64,000 nucleotides of DNA from Isochrysis galbana (GCA_018136815.1 CM030931.1:4160148-4224147), one strand, 5' to 3'; shown: positions 10,539 through 21,365, numbered from the stretch's first letter. Numbers and translations: made by a program. Notes: generated from the sequence alone by a model not told the origin.

Positions 10539-10770
10539 AGGGATGCTAGCTAACAACTAATAAGATCTAATGACGACTGAAACGTTATGTCCAGTTAGCT
10601 AGTGGGGTTGGCTAGGATATAACATTATTTATTACTAATAGGGATGCTAGCTAACAACTAATAAGATCTAATGACTGGACTATTACGCAGTATAAGTTCT
10701 ACTAACCTTGGAATACCGAGTGATATCGAGCGTGCCAGTATAAGTAGTAATGACTAATGACTGGACTGTG
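10539..10770 (+). repeat. Tandem copies of a 10-kb-local repeat upstream of the cellulase gene
   Basis: GGGATGCTAGCTAACAACTA followed by ATAAGATCTAATGACTGGAC occurs at 10540-10570 and again at 10641-10680, with the CTAATGACTGGACT tail repeated near 10753. This is where any promoter or signal-peptide exon of the GH6 gene would lie. I found no convincing exon in it. Confidence 0.6.
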
Positions 10771-10824
10771 TAGATCGATAAAGCCGCCTTGGAATCTATT
10801 CGTTCTAGCCGAGAGTTCATTCCC

Positions 10825-13101
10825 ATGCCTACGCCCGCCACCGGCGCTGACGCCAATCCATTTGGCGCCAATCGGCTCTTCTACGCGAACCCGCAGCTGG
10901 CAGTGGCATGGCGCGGGCTGCGCGATGCCTTACACCTCGATTCATCTGACTCCGCCCTCGAGGCCCGCCTCGAGAACCTGGCGACTGTGCCGTCAGCCTT
11001 CTGGATCGACACCAAGGACAAGATCGTAGGCGCTGACCAACCTGGCACGCTGGAGGCGATCCTCGCAAGTGCGGCTGCGCTGGCCGATCAGAATGATGGG
11101 GTTGCACCTCTGTGCACCTTTGTATGGTATAATCTGCCCAACCGAGACTGCCATGCCAAGGCTTCCTCGGGAGAGATCTGTTGCTCTGGTCGTCTCCCAG
11201 ACGGCCGTTGTGATCTATCTCCGCAGTCTGGTGGATGCCAGGAAGGTCTGCATGAGTACATGACAGAATACGCCGACCCATTCATCGAAGTTCTGACGCG
11301 CTACGTAGCCACGGTCCCTGTCGCCATTGTGCTTGAGCCTGATTCTCTCGCGAACCTAATCACAAATGCTGCCGACCCTCAGTGCGGAGCGGCTACATAT
11401 GAGGCCTACACCAAGGGAATCGAGTATGCTGTTCGCAGACTTTCTGAAGCTGCCCCTTCTGTGTCGCTCTACCTCGACGCAGGTCACGGCGGTTGGCTCG
11501 GCTGGGATGATGACACTAAGAAATATATGAAATTGGTCTGCAATCTTGGTAAGGCAACTGCTTCCTTTCATGTCTAGTGTCGGTTCTCAATGGGTAATGT
11601 ACAACCACATATGTGCCTCCAAGTCATCTGCCTGCGCATCCTTGACCCTTGATTACGTGCTCCCTGCACATTGTGCTTTTACTCTCGACTCAGGGATCAT
11701 GCCGTACCTGCGTGGCTTCTCGACGAATGTGGCCAACTATGACTCTACAGGCACGGTGGCATGCCCTACAGCCGCCTTCTCTTATGGGGAGACCGTAGGA
11801 CACTTTTGCAACTGGGTACAAGCAGCACACCCGTGCTGCCGGTACGATCCATGTGCCCGCGTCAACGAGTATAACTCAGGGCCATCGGAACTCGTGTTTG
11901 CACAGGTATGTGCTTAGATGCAACGGGCTTCGCATGCATAGGGCACGCACTAGTAGAGCCACTTAGATTGCAAGTGTGCCCGGTGCAATCACACATGCAC
12001 CTCCAACGCCGGTCCTACTCTCACAAACGCAGACGCTCCGCAAGCATGCCTTTGAACAATGCTCTGGCGCAACCCCTCACATGATAATTGATACGGCGCG
12101 AAACGGTAATGACGAGGCGCGGTCATCAGACTGTAAGGCATGGTGCAACCTTCGTTCCGCCTTTCTCGGCGACCCGCCCACTGCAAGCACGGCCCTGCCC
12201 GACGTCGTCGACGCATATTTTTGGATCAAAACGCCTGGCGAATCGGATGGCTGCACCGCTTCACTGCCGGAAGGAACGACGTGCCCACGGTTCGATGCCG
12301 ACTGTGCTAAAATCACGAGTATCGGGTCGAGGCTAGATGAGCCACGTGCGCCCGAGGCGGGAGTCTTCTTCACATATCAAGCGCTCCAATTGGCTCAAGG
12401 GGTGCGCTATGCTCGCCTTTTCTTGCAAATGCCTCGAGCCTCGTTTTGGTTCTTGCCACGAGCTTTAAGCAGTCGTGGCTTCGAATGTCCTCGTCATGCG
12501 CATGCAATGGCCTTGCACCCCGTCTGCTCACACACGTTGAGAAGTAGGATTATGCCGGAATTCAAGCACTGCGATTACTTACCGCTTTGCATTTGGTTGC
12601 ATCTCATAGGTGGGGGCTTCTTGGGACTCGGCTCTTTCATCTCCCACTACTCTGCGTGGAATCATCCCTACACTTGGCACCGAAGCTTCAGTGACCAACA
12701 CCTATGGGCCACCTTCTCGTCCACCGCCTCCCGTATTTGAGTTGCCGCCAAACTTAATTCTTCAGCCTACGCCACTTGGAGGTGGGTCAACTGTTGCTGC
12801 GCAGGCCATTGGAGCCAAGAACGCACTCGTCGCAACGATTGTGTTGGGATTGATAGCGTTCGGCCTCGCAGCAACTATCATACTCGTCCTACGACGAGAT
12901 TCGACGCCACACGCCACTGTTAGACGGGGGCCGTGGTGGCGAAGGCTGGGAGACTGGTTGCACTGGGGCAAGGACGAAGAGGGTGCCGCTTTGACGCAGT
13001 TGAGTGCACCTTCCAGAGTAAGGAGAGGGCGTGCCATCGCAGCAGCTCGCGACTCGGAGAATGAGGCCTTGCCGATGCGAGGGAATCGTGATGGGCGATG
13101 A
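10825..13101 (+). CDS. GH6 cellobiohydrolase with C-terminal membrane anchor (exons 10825-11548, 11694-11905, 12033-12401, 12610-13101)
   Basis: 598 residues after removing three GT-AG introns of 145, 127 and 208 bp; all junctions keep frame. Glycoside hydrolase family 6 cleaves beta-1,4-glucan (cellulose) with inversion. Family landmarks are FVWYNLPNRDCHAKAS (catalytic Asp), VLEPDSLANL, YLDAGHGGWLGWD, RGFSTNVANYDS, MIIDTARNG, KAWCNLRSAFLGDPP and DEPRAPEAGVFFTYQAL, in the expected order. After the catalytic domain come a Pro-rich linker, one transmembrane helix (ALVATIVLGLIAFGLAATII) and a basic cytoplasmic tail of about 80 residues. The called start has no signal peptide. The frame is open a little upstream without an ATG, so an upstream signal exon is probably missing from my model. 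The topology would place the enzyme on the outer cell surface or in scale/wall-forming vesicles. Confidence 0.88.
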
Positions 13102-13329
13102 CGAGGATGCATGGTGCTCTCTGTGTAAGAAAGGATCTGTTGTTGGCCCTTTTCTTGAATCGCGATGTGCGCAGGGAAGTGGATGCATATGGGATGAGTG
13201 ACGAGTAAGGAATGTGCGTATCCTGCAAGAAAGTGATTTGCTGTCTCGCTCCCGCGGTTGTACCCGTTCTGCTTGCGGCTCCGTGACTATCTAACGTATC
13301 GGGCGTGCCTTTGTGTTTGTCAATGCTTT

Positions 13330-13690
13330 TGCGTACCTTGTAAAGTCCTCCCCGAAGTTTAAGAGATCGAGGGCTATGTGATAGAAGGCCTAGCTGACCC
13401 TGTCGAAAGCCTTTTCCCAATCTAGAGCTAGAAGGATACCGGGATCGCGTGATTCGTCTAGGTAGGCTGTAGTGAGTTGAAGTATAGGTGGGTGGCTCTT
13501 CTCCTATGAGTCTCAATGAGTAATGAGGCGTTTGGGTTTGGGTAGCCGAAGCCCAAGTGATCTTTCGAGATTATGTTTCCGATTACTACTTTGAGTCGGT
13601 TGGTGAGTATCTTGGCGAATATTTTGTAGTCACTTTTTGAAGCAATGTCTATAGTTTCTAGGATCTCTGTATGAACATCTGAGAAGGTTC
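13330..13690 (-). pseudogene. Non-LTR (LINE) reverse-transcriptase relic
   Basis: Read on the minus strand, about 13650-13520 gives IASKSDYKIFAKILTNRLK and then a degraded GFGYPN segment. After a frameshift, about 13460-13390 gives LALDWEKAFDRVS, the first catalytic-Asp region of LINE reverse transcriptases. Stops and frame changes break the frame, so it is inactive. The YxDD motif and an endonuclease were not found. It sits directly behind the 3' end of the GH6 gene. Confidence 0.65.
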
Positions 13691-13784
13691 ATACTACTTC
13701 CGCTAGCGCTAGCTAAAAAAAATATCTGAAGATTCAGATTCAGGGCTACACACCTATCGCTAATCAGGTATATGTTACCCCCCA

Positions 13785-14085
13785 GGAGCCAACGCCCCCC
13801 AAGAGCTCTCGGGGGCCCCCGAGAGCTATCAGGGGGAAATTTTCTCCCGATCGCCAACAGCCCCACCGAGAGCTACCGGGGGACCGAGAAGCAAATCCCC
13901 CGAGAGCTATTGGGAGATTTTACCTCCCCCGGGGAGCTATCGCGTTTTAAGGTCGGCCCCCAATAGCTATCGGGGGCGAAAGGCGGCCCCCGATAGCTAT
14001 TGGGGGGGAAACGACGGGCGCAAATAGCTATTGGGGGAAAACGACGGGCGCCGATAGCTATCGGGGGGCGGGCTGTCCTCGAGCC
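13785..14085. repeat. Array of about nine palindromes centred on AGCT
   Basis: Successive units such as CCCCCAATAGCTATCGGGGG, CCCCCGATAGCTATTGGGG and GCGCCGATAGCTATCGGGGG occur about every 25-40 bp. Each is a near-perfect inverted repeat around a central AGCT. The spacers are AAGGCGG, AAACGACGGGCG and similar. No coding potential is supported. I see no gene in the following stretch to 15090, apart from tandem TCTGACGG units at 14797-14828 and GT-rich simple sequence at 14555-14700. Confidence 0.8.
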
Positions 14086-15094
14086 CCCAGGCGCTATTCC
14101 CCCCCGTAAGCTGTCAGGATGATGGTCCCATTTCGCTAGCAGTCACCTCGTACTCTGTCTCTGTTCATACCTCAATCTTACGGTGCTGTTACGATGAATC
14201 TTATGGTCGTTCTTATGGCGGTGCCTTGCGACCTTTCGACACTACAACGAAATTCTCGTCGGTGAGAGTATGGAGACAAGGGTGTTTATGGAAGAAAACG
14301 CTGGAGGCAACTCACCCAGGAAGAAGGGAACAGAGACAGAACAGGGGACCGACGCGTCTCTTGCCTCTTCTCTCCTCAGAGCCCCATACGCAGGCTGTGG
14401 CTGTGGGCTGTTTTTGGCCTTTCTAGAAACACGGGAACCTCGCAAACACGGCATGCTGTTAGGGAGGGCGTTTGAAATAGTGAAAAATGGGTTGTTTTTG
14501 GCGCCTCTGCGGCCTCCATACACCATACAAACACGGCAACCCCGTGATTACCATGTAGGGTGGGGTGGGGTGCGTGGTGGCGGTGGGACTAGGGTTGGGG
14601 TACGGGGGCGGGGGCGCGGGGCGCGGGGGCGGTGTGTGTGGGTCGATGGGTATTATTATTGGTGTTGGGTGAGTGAGGAGTGAGGTGGGGGTGGGGGTTG
14701 GGATGGGGATACGACAGACCCCAACCCTAGGCCCTGGCCCTAACGCTAACGAAATAAATCGTAAGTCGGTCGGCCATTTCCATCTCCATCTGACAGACGG
14801 TCTGACGGTCTGACGGTCTGACGGTCACCGTCAGGACCAACTGAGTCAGGTCGTCCAATTGGCCAGGCATCTATCCACCATCTCCAACATCAGGTCTGAC
14901 GTGCCAACTAGGGCCGCTGCTGCTCCGCCGCGAGAACCGCGCCATCCACGCTGAGGCCGCACGAGGTGGCGCGACGACAGACGCGACGGGGAACGCCCCC
15001 CCCCCCCGGGGCTGTTGGCTGTGCGCGCGACAGCGTGGCGTGGGGAGCCGACCACGGGCCCAAATCTGGCTTTGCCCGAGTGGCTCGGCTCGGC

Positions 15095-15400
15095 CAGCCG
15101 CACTCCCCCCCTCTCTCCCCCCTTCCCCTCCCCTCCCTCGCCCTCCCCCCCCCCCCCCTCCCCCGCTCCGCCCCCGCCCGCGCGCGCGTCTATCCCCCCC
15201 GCCCGCCTCCCCCCCCCCCCCGCCTCTCCCGCGCAACTCTCTCTCTTCCTCTCTCCCCGCCCCACTCTTCCCTCTCTCCTCCTGGCTATCTCTCCTGTCT
15301 CTGCCCCTCCTCCCCCTCCCTTTCCCCCCTCCCACACTCTCTCTCTCTCCCCCCCCCCCCTCCCCCCCCCCTCCCCCCCCCCCTCTCTCCCTCTCTGCCG
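15095..15400 (+). promoter_or_regulatory. Long pyrimidine tract upstream of the ANP32-like gene
   Basis: About 300 bp of almost pure C and T (CTCTCTC and CCCCC runs), ending about 200 bp before the ATG at 15606. Further CT-rich leader (15530-15600) abuts the start codon. A leader or promoter role is inferred from position and from similar tracts at other genes here. Confidence 0.35.
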
Positions 15401-15605
15401 CAGGCCGTCAGGGCGTCGCACGGATCGCCGCCACCGCCTCGGGCCGCACACGGCCTCAACACAGGCGAGCGCGCAGGGGTCAATCGCGACAGCGCAACAC
15501 CGCGCACATTGAGTGAATTCTGACGCGCCACCTCCCTCCGCGCAGGTCTGAATCCTCCTCCCTCCTTCCCCTCTTTCTCCATCCCCTTACTCTCCTCTCT
15601 GTCCG

Positions 15606-16612
15606 ATGAGCCTCGAGGCAGCCATCGCGCAGAAGACCGAGGGCAGGCCAGTCCAGGAGGTGACGGAGCTGGTTCTTGACCAATGCAAAACGAGCAAGGT
15701 GACTGGACTGAGTAAGTTCATGAACCTCAAAGTCCTCCAGCTCAACGACTGTGGACTGACCTCACTCGAGGATTTCCCGACACTCCCCGGCTTGAAGAGG
15801 CTCGAGCTGTCCGACAACAACCTCTCAGAAGGCCTTGAGGCACTTCAGGACGCGGCACTGGTGCAGCTGCGCGTTCTCGTCCTGGCAGGCAATAAATTTG
15901 CACAAGTTGACAGTCTTGAGGCTCTGGTGCGTCGCAATGCTGCCCACCCTTGTCGTTGGGGTACAGTGTGCATGGTGGAACACCTAGCTTAGGAGGGACT
16001 GTTCCTCATTGCCCAATCCCGCTACACGGCGGCAGGCGGCACTCCCGAATCTCCGTGAGCTCGATATGTTTGGCTGTCCTCTGACCGAAAGCGACGACTA
16101 TCGCGAGGCCGTCTTCAACATGTTACCCAATCTCAAATATCTCGATGGCCAAGACCACGACGGGAACGAGAAGCCAGATGACGATGACGACGAAGATGAC
16201 GAAGACTCTGGCGAGGAGGACGGGGAGGAGGAGGAAGATGGCGACTCATTGTTGGAAGATTCTGAGCAAGAGGGGCTCGGTGAGTTTTTTCGCTGCGTTG
16301 CATCCCGCACTGCTCAGCACTGTTCAGCCCCTGTTCCTAGAGACGTACACATTATCACTCACTTGCCTTGTGTCCTATCGCACAGGTGACGAAGAAGATG
16401 ACGACGTTGGCGACAGTGAGCTCGGTGAGGAAGACGGTGGCGAGGACGACGACGACTTCGGCGAGGAGGGAGGTGAGGACGGCGGTGAGGACGGCCAGTC
16501 CGAGCTTGGTGAGGAGGACGGTGAAGAGGGTGAGTCTGATCTCGGTGATGATGCGGCTTCGGAGTCGGGAGATGCGTCTGTGGATGGTGGCACGAAGCGA
16601 CAGCGAAGGTGA
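15606..16612 (+). CDS. ANP32: ANP32-like leucine-rich acidic nuclear protein (exons 15606-15926, 16036-16279, 16386-16612)
   Basis: 263 residues; both introns are GT-AG (109 and 106 bp) and keep frame. The N-terminus begins with a TELVLDQCKTSKVTGL cap, then LRRs (NLKVLQLNDCGLTSLEDFP, GLKRLELSDNNLSEGLEAL, LRVLVLAGNKFAQVDSLEAL, NLRELDMFGCPLTESDDYRE) and the LRR-capping motif VFNMLPNLKYLDGQD. The last 110 residues are almost all Asp, Glu, Gly and Ser and end in the basic TKRQRR, a likely nuclear import signal. This is the ANP32/LANP layout. Known members act as histone chaperones, in mRNA export and as phosphatase regulators; which role applies here is unknown. Exon 2/exon 3 splicing joins two acidic blocks, so retention of the intron would truncate the tail. 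Confidence 0.92.
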
Positions 16613-17041
16613 CCGCCGTTGCTATCAGAGGCTTGCGCGTAGTCTTCGCCCGCCCCTTTCCATAGAACATTGCGGCTCCAGGTGCGCATGTCGACGATCC
16701 TAGACGACCCTAGTTGACTGGTAAGCTAATGGGCAAGGAGGGGCCTGTGATCACTAGTGCCAATACCTCGACTGGTTGGGCACGTGTGCGTGAGATGTGG
16801 TGGTCACGTGATGAAGACTGGAGCTCAGAATGCGAATATTTTGTTAATCGTGGCGTTTGAAATTCTTGCCAAAATTGCCCATGTCGCACGTAGAGTGTGT
16901 GATGGTTGCACGCTCAAAGGCGCTATGCGATATGCGATGGTGTGGTGCATGTGCATGTGCGCGCAGTGGTGGCCTAGGGGCGGCAGTCAAGCGTTCTAGC
17001 GAGGGGCCGCGTACCCTTACACAAATGAGACGATCTAGCTC

Positions 17042-17422
17042 CTAGATTCGGACCACGCTCACGCGCAACGGCATCCTGCGCCTCCCGCCCTCTTCCCTCT
17101 TCCCTCTTCCCCCATCCCCTTGTGTGCAACGCGCGGAAAAACTGACCATCAACGCCGCTCGGGCGAGCTGGACGGCGTCGAGGACGTCGACGTCGACGTC
17201 GACGCGGACTGCGGGAAGGGCCACATCGGCACCCGGACCATCGGATGCGCAAAGTAGGCGAGCTCCTTGCGCAGCGTCTCCAGCCTGGACGGAGCGCGTC
17301 TCGGCGCGTGCGACGAGCGCGCGGTGCCGTCGGAACACCTCGAAGTGGTTCCGGCACAGCTCGCGCGCCTCCTTGCGCAGCCGCTGCACGTCGGCGCGCG
17401 TGCGCGCGAAACCGCCGGACAA
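17042..17422 (-). CDS. Hypothetical Arg/Cys-containing fragment, possibly frameshifted
   Basis: On the minus strand one frame gives RLRKEARELCRNHFEVFRRH, which looks like amphipathic helix. About 50 codons later an adjacent frame gives LRKELAYFAHPMVRVPMWPF, then a Ser/Thr tail and a stop at 17149. Each piece looks more protein-like than its shadow, so a one-base shift or an unrecognised intron may separate parts of a small protein. No family was recognised and this may not be a gene. Confidence 0.25.
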   Translation of the reverse strand: MSGGFARTRADVQRLRKEARELCRNHFEVFRRHRALVARAETRSVQAGDAAQGARLLCASDGPGADVALPAVRVDVDVDVLDAVQLARAALMVSFSARCTQGDGGRGKREEGGRRRMPLRVSVVRI

Positions 17423-17924
17423 GCAGTCGCAGCCGCCCGAGAGGCTGATGCAACCTCAGGGTGGTTATTTTTTTGACAAATTCCCCCATGAAACTGATGA
17501 TATAACAAAATTTACGGACAATACACCCCCCTTCCCCCCCCCCCTCCCCCCCCCCCCCCCCCGCCGCTGGTGCGCGCAATCGACAGCCTTCAGAGCGCGC
17601 AGGCAAGGCTCGGCTGGGCTGCGATCGTCTCATCAAGGACCTACCTACATGTGGCCGACGCTCAATGCGCCACCGTGACGGACTGGGCTCGATCTCAAAC
17701 ATGTCGTTCTCACGCGCAGCATCCATAAGCGGAGTGTATTATTCATTTTCCTGCGGCGACGTGCACAGGAGTTAGGACTCGATTTGCAGCTTGTTGCAGA
17801 AAGTGTTGGCGGCCGACCGACTGGTAGGCACGCAGGTGCACATCGACCGGCTGGTACGGGGGCCGAATCTGATCCGCCCGCCGCCTCAGCCCCGCCGCCG
17901 CGGCGACACCTTGGCCCTTGGCCC

Positions 17925-18065
17925 CCTCCCTAGGGGGTCCCTCGGGTCCCCCCAGACAGAGGGCACCTGGGGCAGCTCAGGGGGTAGTGGAGGCTGGGGC
18001 AGTGCCCCTGGCCTCCTGGCCTCTCCTGCCTCTCCCTCGCTCGCCTCGCCGGCCGCTTGGGTGCC
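17925..18065 (+). repeat. Diverged copy of the right half of repeat R
   Basis: The core CAGCTCAGGGGG ... GAGGCTGGGGC ... CCTGCCTCTCCCTCGCT is shared with 35690-35765, 45560-45625 and 63670-63730. From here to 19070 I see no gene. The stretch has GA-rich and GC-rich sequence and a CTTGTACTTGTACTT run near 18665. Confidence 0.6.
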
Positions 18066-19070
18066 TTCCTGGCGGCTCGGGTGGTCTGTGGCTCAATGGT
18101 CAGTGGTGCGAGAGGTGAGAGGGGAGTGAGTACGATGAGGGGCCAGTGTGGGCGAATGCGTGCGGCGCGCGGCGCGCGCCCGGCGAGTGTCGGGACAGTT
18201 GTTTGACTGCTCAGCCCCTGCCAGCAGGCGCAAGGGCTGAGGCTGAGGATGGTTGTGCAAGCCCACCTAGAGGGTGTCTGCGATAGAGGATAGAGGGAAG
18301 GGGGCACGAGGCCCAAATTGACCCCTACTTATAAAAGTAGGTTGCACGCAGCGAGAACAAACAAGGGGCAAGGGGGAAAAGGGTTGAAGGGTGCGGAATG
18401 GGTAAGAAAAACGAGGGAGGGGGAGGGGAGCAACCAATAGGCAAAGCGGGCCCGCGCGCACGAAAGGACAGCAGGGGAGACGGATCCCGGAGGGACGACG
18501 AGGGACGCGGAGGGGGCTCGAGCCCTTACAGATGGGAACCGTCAGCGCGCGGGGGCGAAGCAAGCCCACGGGGGGGGGGCAGACCGTGCCGGCCGTCGCC
18601 CCACGGAAGAGAAATGCGTAACGCGTGCAAGAGGCAAAACTTGGAACTTGGCGCAAAGGGACGCACTTGTACTTGTACTTAGCGCGAGAGAGCGCCTACT
18701 TAGGGGTAAGTAAAAGTAAATTCCTTGTGGTGGCTCTACCCCTGCCCGCAACAATATGCATTCCCAAGGGCCAGCACGTGTGGCGAGAGAATCCCAAAAC
18801 AACATACTCGCGCACGCAGCACGCCATACATACGCACGCATATAGTGCGGCGCCGCACTGCAGCCCTTGCTAGCATACCCCACCCACTACGGACTACGGA
18901 TAGACACGAAACTTCATCCACGATAACTTGGGTGCGTAGCCGCACAAAAATAAAATGTCAGCCACTTCCAGTTTGTGTTTGGTGTTCGGACACCGTTGTG
19001 CATGCGCCAAGTTGAGTGCTGATTGTGGAGCGCATCGGCGTGTCACTCTCACCCTGAGTGGCGATACTAC

Positions 19071-21176
19071 TTACTGGTCGTTGCTACGTTCAAAACTCTC
19101 AATAGCGTCAAGGATCACCTCAAATGAGGGTCGTCGCTCCGGTATTTCTTGCCAACATTCGTGCATCAGTTCTACGAGCTGCGGTGGCCGCTCGATGTCA
19201 ATAGGAATGCTCGGCCGAGGCAGCATGCCTGTGATGACACCAACGATAATCCTATCTGCCACCGTGTTGGCGTAGGGGGGCTGCGAGGAAAGCAATTCGT
19301 AAAGCAGCATGCCATAGGAATAGCTATCCGCCGCCTCAGAGATGTTCCCGCCCCGTAGCACTTCCGGCGCAGTCCAGGCGGGCGCACCAACACGGGCCGT
19401 ATGCACGAATGCCTCACGTTTGAGGTGTGCAAGACCGAAGTCGCACACCTTGGCACGGCCCGAGCGGTCTAATAATACGTTGGCGCTTTTCAAGTCGAGG
19501 TGCAGCACGGGCGGATGGCAGGAATGTAGGTAGTACATACCGTGGGCGACGTGTGAGGCGATAGTCACCGCATTTCTCTCGGGCAGCAACGAGCCACGCC
19601 GCCTCTTGAGCAGGTCGTGGAGTGACAAGGGGCAATACTCGAAAATAATGCATAGGTTAGATGGTTCGATGCAGCCGCCAAGGAATTGCACGATGTGGTC
19701 GTGACGCAAGTTCGACATCATCTCCATCTCAGCGATGAACTGTGGAATGTTGTTCTCTTCCAGACCAGCCTCGCGCTCGTCCTTGTCAAAGCGCTGACTG
19801 TGCAAGAGACGCTTGACAGCCACGCGAGATCGGCGCCACTCGCCCACATAAACCTCCCCATAAGCCCCTGCACCCAAGCGCCGGCCCAGCTGAATCTCGG
19901 AGGCGTCGATAGCCCACGAGGCACCACCGAGCAGCACTTGATTAGATTCAGCAAGCGTCGCGTACATCTCGGAGGTGGTCAGCTCTTTAAGTTCGTCGGA
20001 GAGCGAACCTCTTCGAAGTCCTTTGCCAATGACACGTACTGCCACAGTGGAGGGCGACGAGGCTTTGGAGGAGTTTGTACAGGACGCCTCAGCCGCTCTT
20101 GCACAGGCGGGAGTACCATGCCGTACGATAGATGGAGAGCCGATGCGTGCTAGGAGGCCCCCGTCGGGCTCGCTCGCTGGAACAGCGCTCGCTGCAGCTT
20201 CTTGGATTCGCTCTAGCACCACTGAAGTGGGGGTGAGAGGTACACGACTCTCGACATCCGGCCGCTCGCTCAAATCCACAGAATTTCCGGGGGAAGATCG
20301 ATAGGAAGGAGTGAGAAAGGATAGGTCCAAGGAGAGCCGGCGGGGCGGGTCAAAGGGAGGCTGTTGTTTCACACTCATGAAGTTCGGAACGGTCACAGGC
20401 GAAGAGGCTGAGGATGAGCTTGCCGATGAGGATGCAGACCGGGAGTCCGCCTGTTTGCACTCCGACGCGACAGCTTCAGGTGATGGCTGGCCATTAAAGC
20501 GTGGGCTCCGATCCACGGCTTCAGCAGGTCTAGCAGAGCCCAAGGCTGCCGCCGCTGGCCACGCGCGTGCAGAAGACGAGTCAAATGAAAGAGGCACAGA
20601 TGAATGCGGAATTCGCTTCTTAAGGTCAGAGCTTCGTACCGTATTTGAAGAGGTGGCACATCTGCTGCTGGGAGAGTGCTTTCCGCCCACCCAAACAGGC
20701 TCGCGTTCTACAAAACGAGTGGAGTGGGCGGCTTGTGCGTTCGCTACTGCGCGAGTCCGTTCGCTCACTCTCGCGAGCGGCAGGGAAGGCTTGGGTGTGT
20801 CCACTGAGAGTTGTGGCTCCAGGTGCTTCGCGACGGGACTCGCTGCCTGCCACGCGCCCTCCCCGAGAGGAACGGCGCGGGGCGGAAGCCGAGGTGTTGT
20901 GGAAGCTATCCCACATTCCTGTGGAGCGGGCTGCGCACACGTCTGTGGAGCGCGCTGCGGCTGCTGCGGTCTGCGCGAGGGGCTGGGTCTGAGCTGCACG
21001 GCTGCTCGGGCACTCGGCGGCGCTGACCGGAGCCTGCGGCCCAGAGAGATGGGCGGTGTGGCGATCGTCGAGGCCGGCTGGTCGTAGGTGGTCGCCTCGG
21101 GCACCGCCCACGAGATGCTCGCGCTCGCTGCAGTATGGCTGCGGCTGCGGCCGCCGAGCTGCACCTCGGTCGCCAT
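19071..21176 (-). CDS. Tyrosine-kinase-like (TKL/Raf-MLK type) protein kinase
   Basis: 701 residues, intronless. Residues 1-420 are Ser/Pro/Arg-rich and probably disordered. The kinase domain starts near residue 425 with LGRRLGAGAYGEVYVGEW (glycine loop), then VAVKRLL (ATP-binding Lys), FIAEMEMMSNLRHDHIVQFL (helix C Glu), IIFEYCPLSLHDLL, VLHLDLKSANVLL, VCDFGLAHL, APAWTAPEVL and a C-lobe ending CWQEIPERRPSFEVI. DLKSAN and the WTAPE signature place it in the TKL group, which signals by Ser/Thr or dual-specificity phosphorylation. The catalytic loop has HLD rather than HRD, with the catalytic Asp retained. I chose ATG 21176 (MATEVQLGGRS); the frame is open to 21395, but that extension is CT-rich low-complexity leader. 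Confidence 0.88.
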   Translation of the reverse strand: MATEVQLGGRSRSHTAASASISWAVPEATTYDQPASTIATPPISLGRRLRSAPPSARAAVQLRPSPSRRPQQPQRAPQTCAQPAPQECGIASTTPRLPPRAVPLGEGAWQAASPVAKHLEPQLSVDTPKPSLPLARVSERTRAVANAQAAHSTRFVEREPVWVGGKHSPSSRCATSSNTVRSSDLKKRIPHSSVPLSFDSSSARAWPAAAALGSARPAEAVDRSPRFNGQPSPEAVASECKQADSRSASSSASSSSASSPVTVPNFMSVKQQPPFDPPRRLSLDLSFLTPSYRSSPGNSVDLSERPDVESRVPLTPTSVVLERIQEAAASAVPASEPDGGLLARIGSPSIVRHGTPACARAAEASCTNSSKASSPSTVAVRVIGKGLRRGSLSDELKELTTSEMYATLAESNQVLLGGASWAIDASEIQLGRRLGAGAYGEVYVGEWRRSRVAVKRLLHSQRFDKDEREAGLEENNIPQFIAEMEMMSNLRHDHIVQFLGGCIEPSNLCIIFEYCPLSLHDLLKRRRGSLLPERNAVTIASHVAHGMYYLHSCHPPVLHLDLKSANVLLDRSGRAKVCDFGLAHLKREAFVHTARVGAPAWTAPEVLRGGNISEAADSYSYGMLLYELLSSQPPYANTVADRIIVGVITGMLPRPSIPIDIERPPQLVELMHECWQEIPERRPSFEVILDAIESFERSNDQ

Positions 21177-21189
21177 CGAGGGCGGCCAG

Positions 21190-21227
21190 GAGCGGGCGAG
21201 GCCGAGAGAGCGGGGTAACGGGGGGAG

Positions 21228-21260
<33 letters not shown>

Positions 21261-21365
21261 CTGATGATGAGAGAGAAGAGAGAGCGGGAGAGGCAGAGAG
21301 GGGGAGCGAGGAAGGGGCCCGGGGGGGGGGGAGAGTAGGGGAGAGAGGGAGAGAGAGAAGGAATG
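21190..21365 (-). promoter_or_regulatory. Pyrimidine-rich leader of the TKL kinase gene
   Basis: GAGAGA-rich on the plus strand, hence CTCTCT on the sense strand, directly before the start codon. It parallels the tracts before the translocator, ANP32 and PNGase genes. Confidence 0.35.

Noticed and set aside
13785-14085. CRISPR array
   Set aside because: Units are palindromic and variable with no constant repeat or uniform spacer, in a eukaryotic context.
15015-15516. Long Pro/Ser/Leu-rich frames in all three plus-strand registers
   Set aside because: They are translations of a CT-rich tract; all frames and the complement stay open simply because the sequence lacks A.
20311-21087. 258-codon plus-strand frame
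   Set aside because: Antisense to the disordered N-terminus of the TKL kinase; the kinase frame continues into a clear domain and this one does not.
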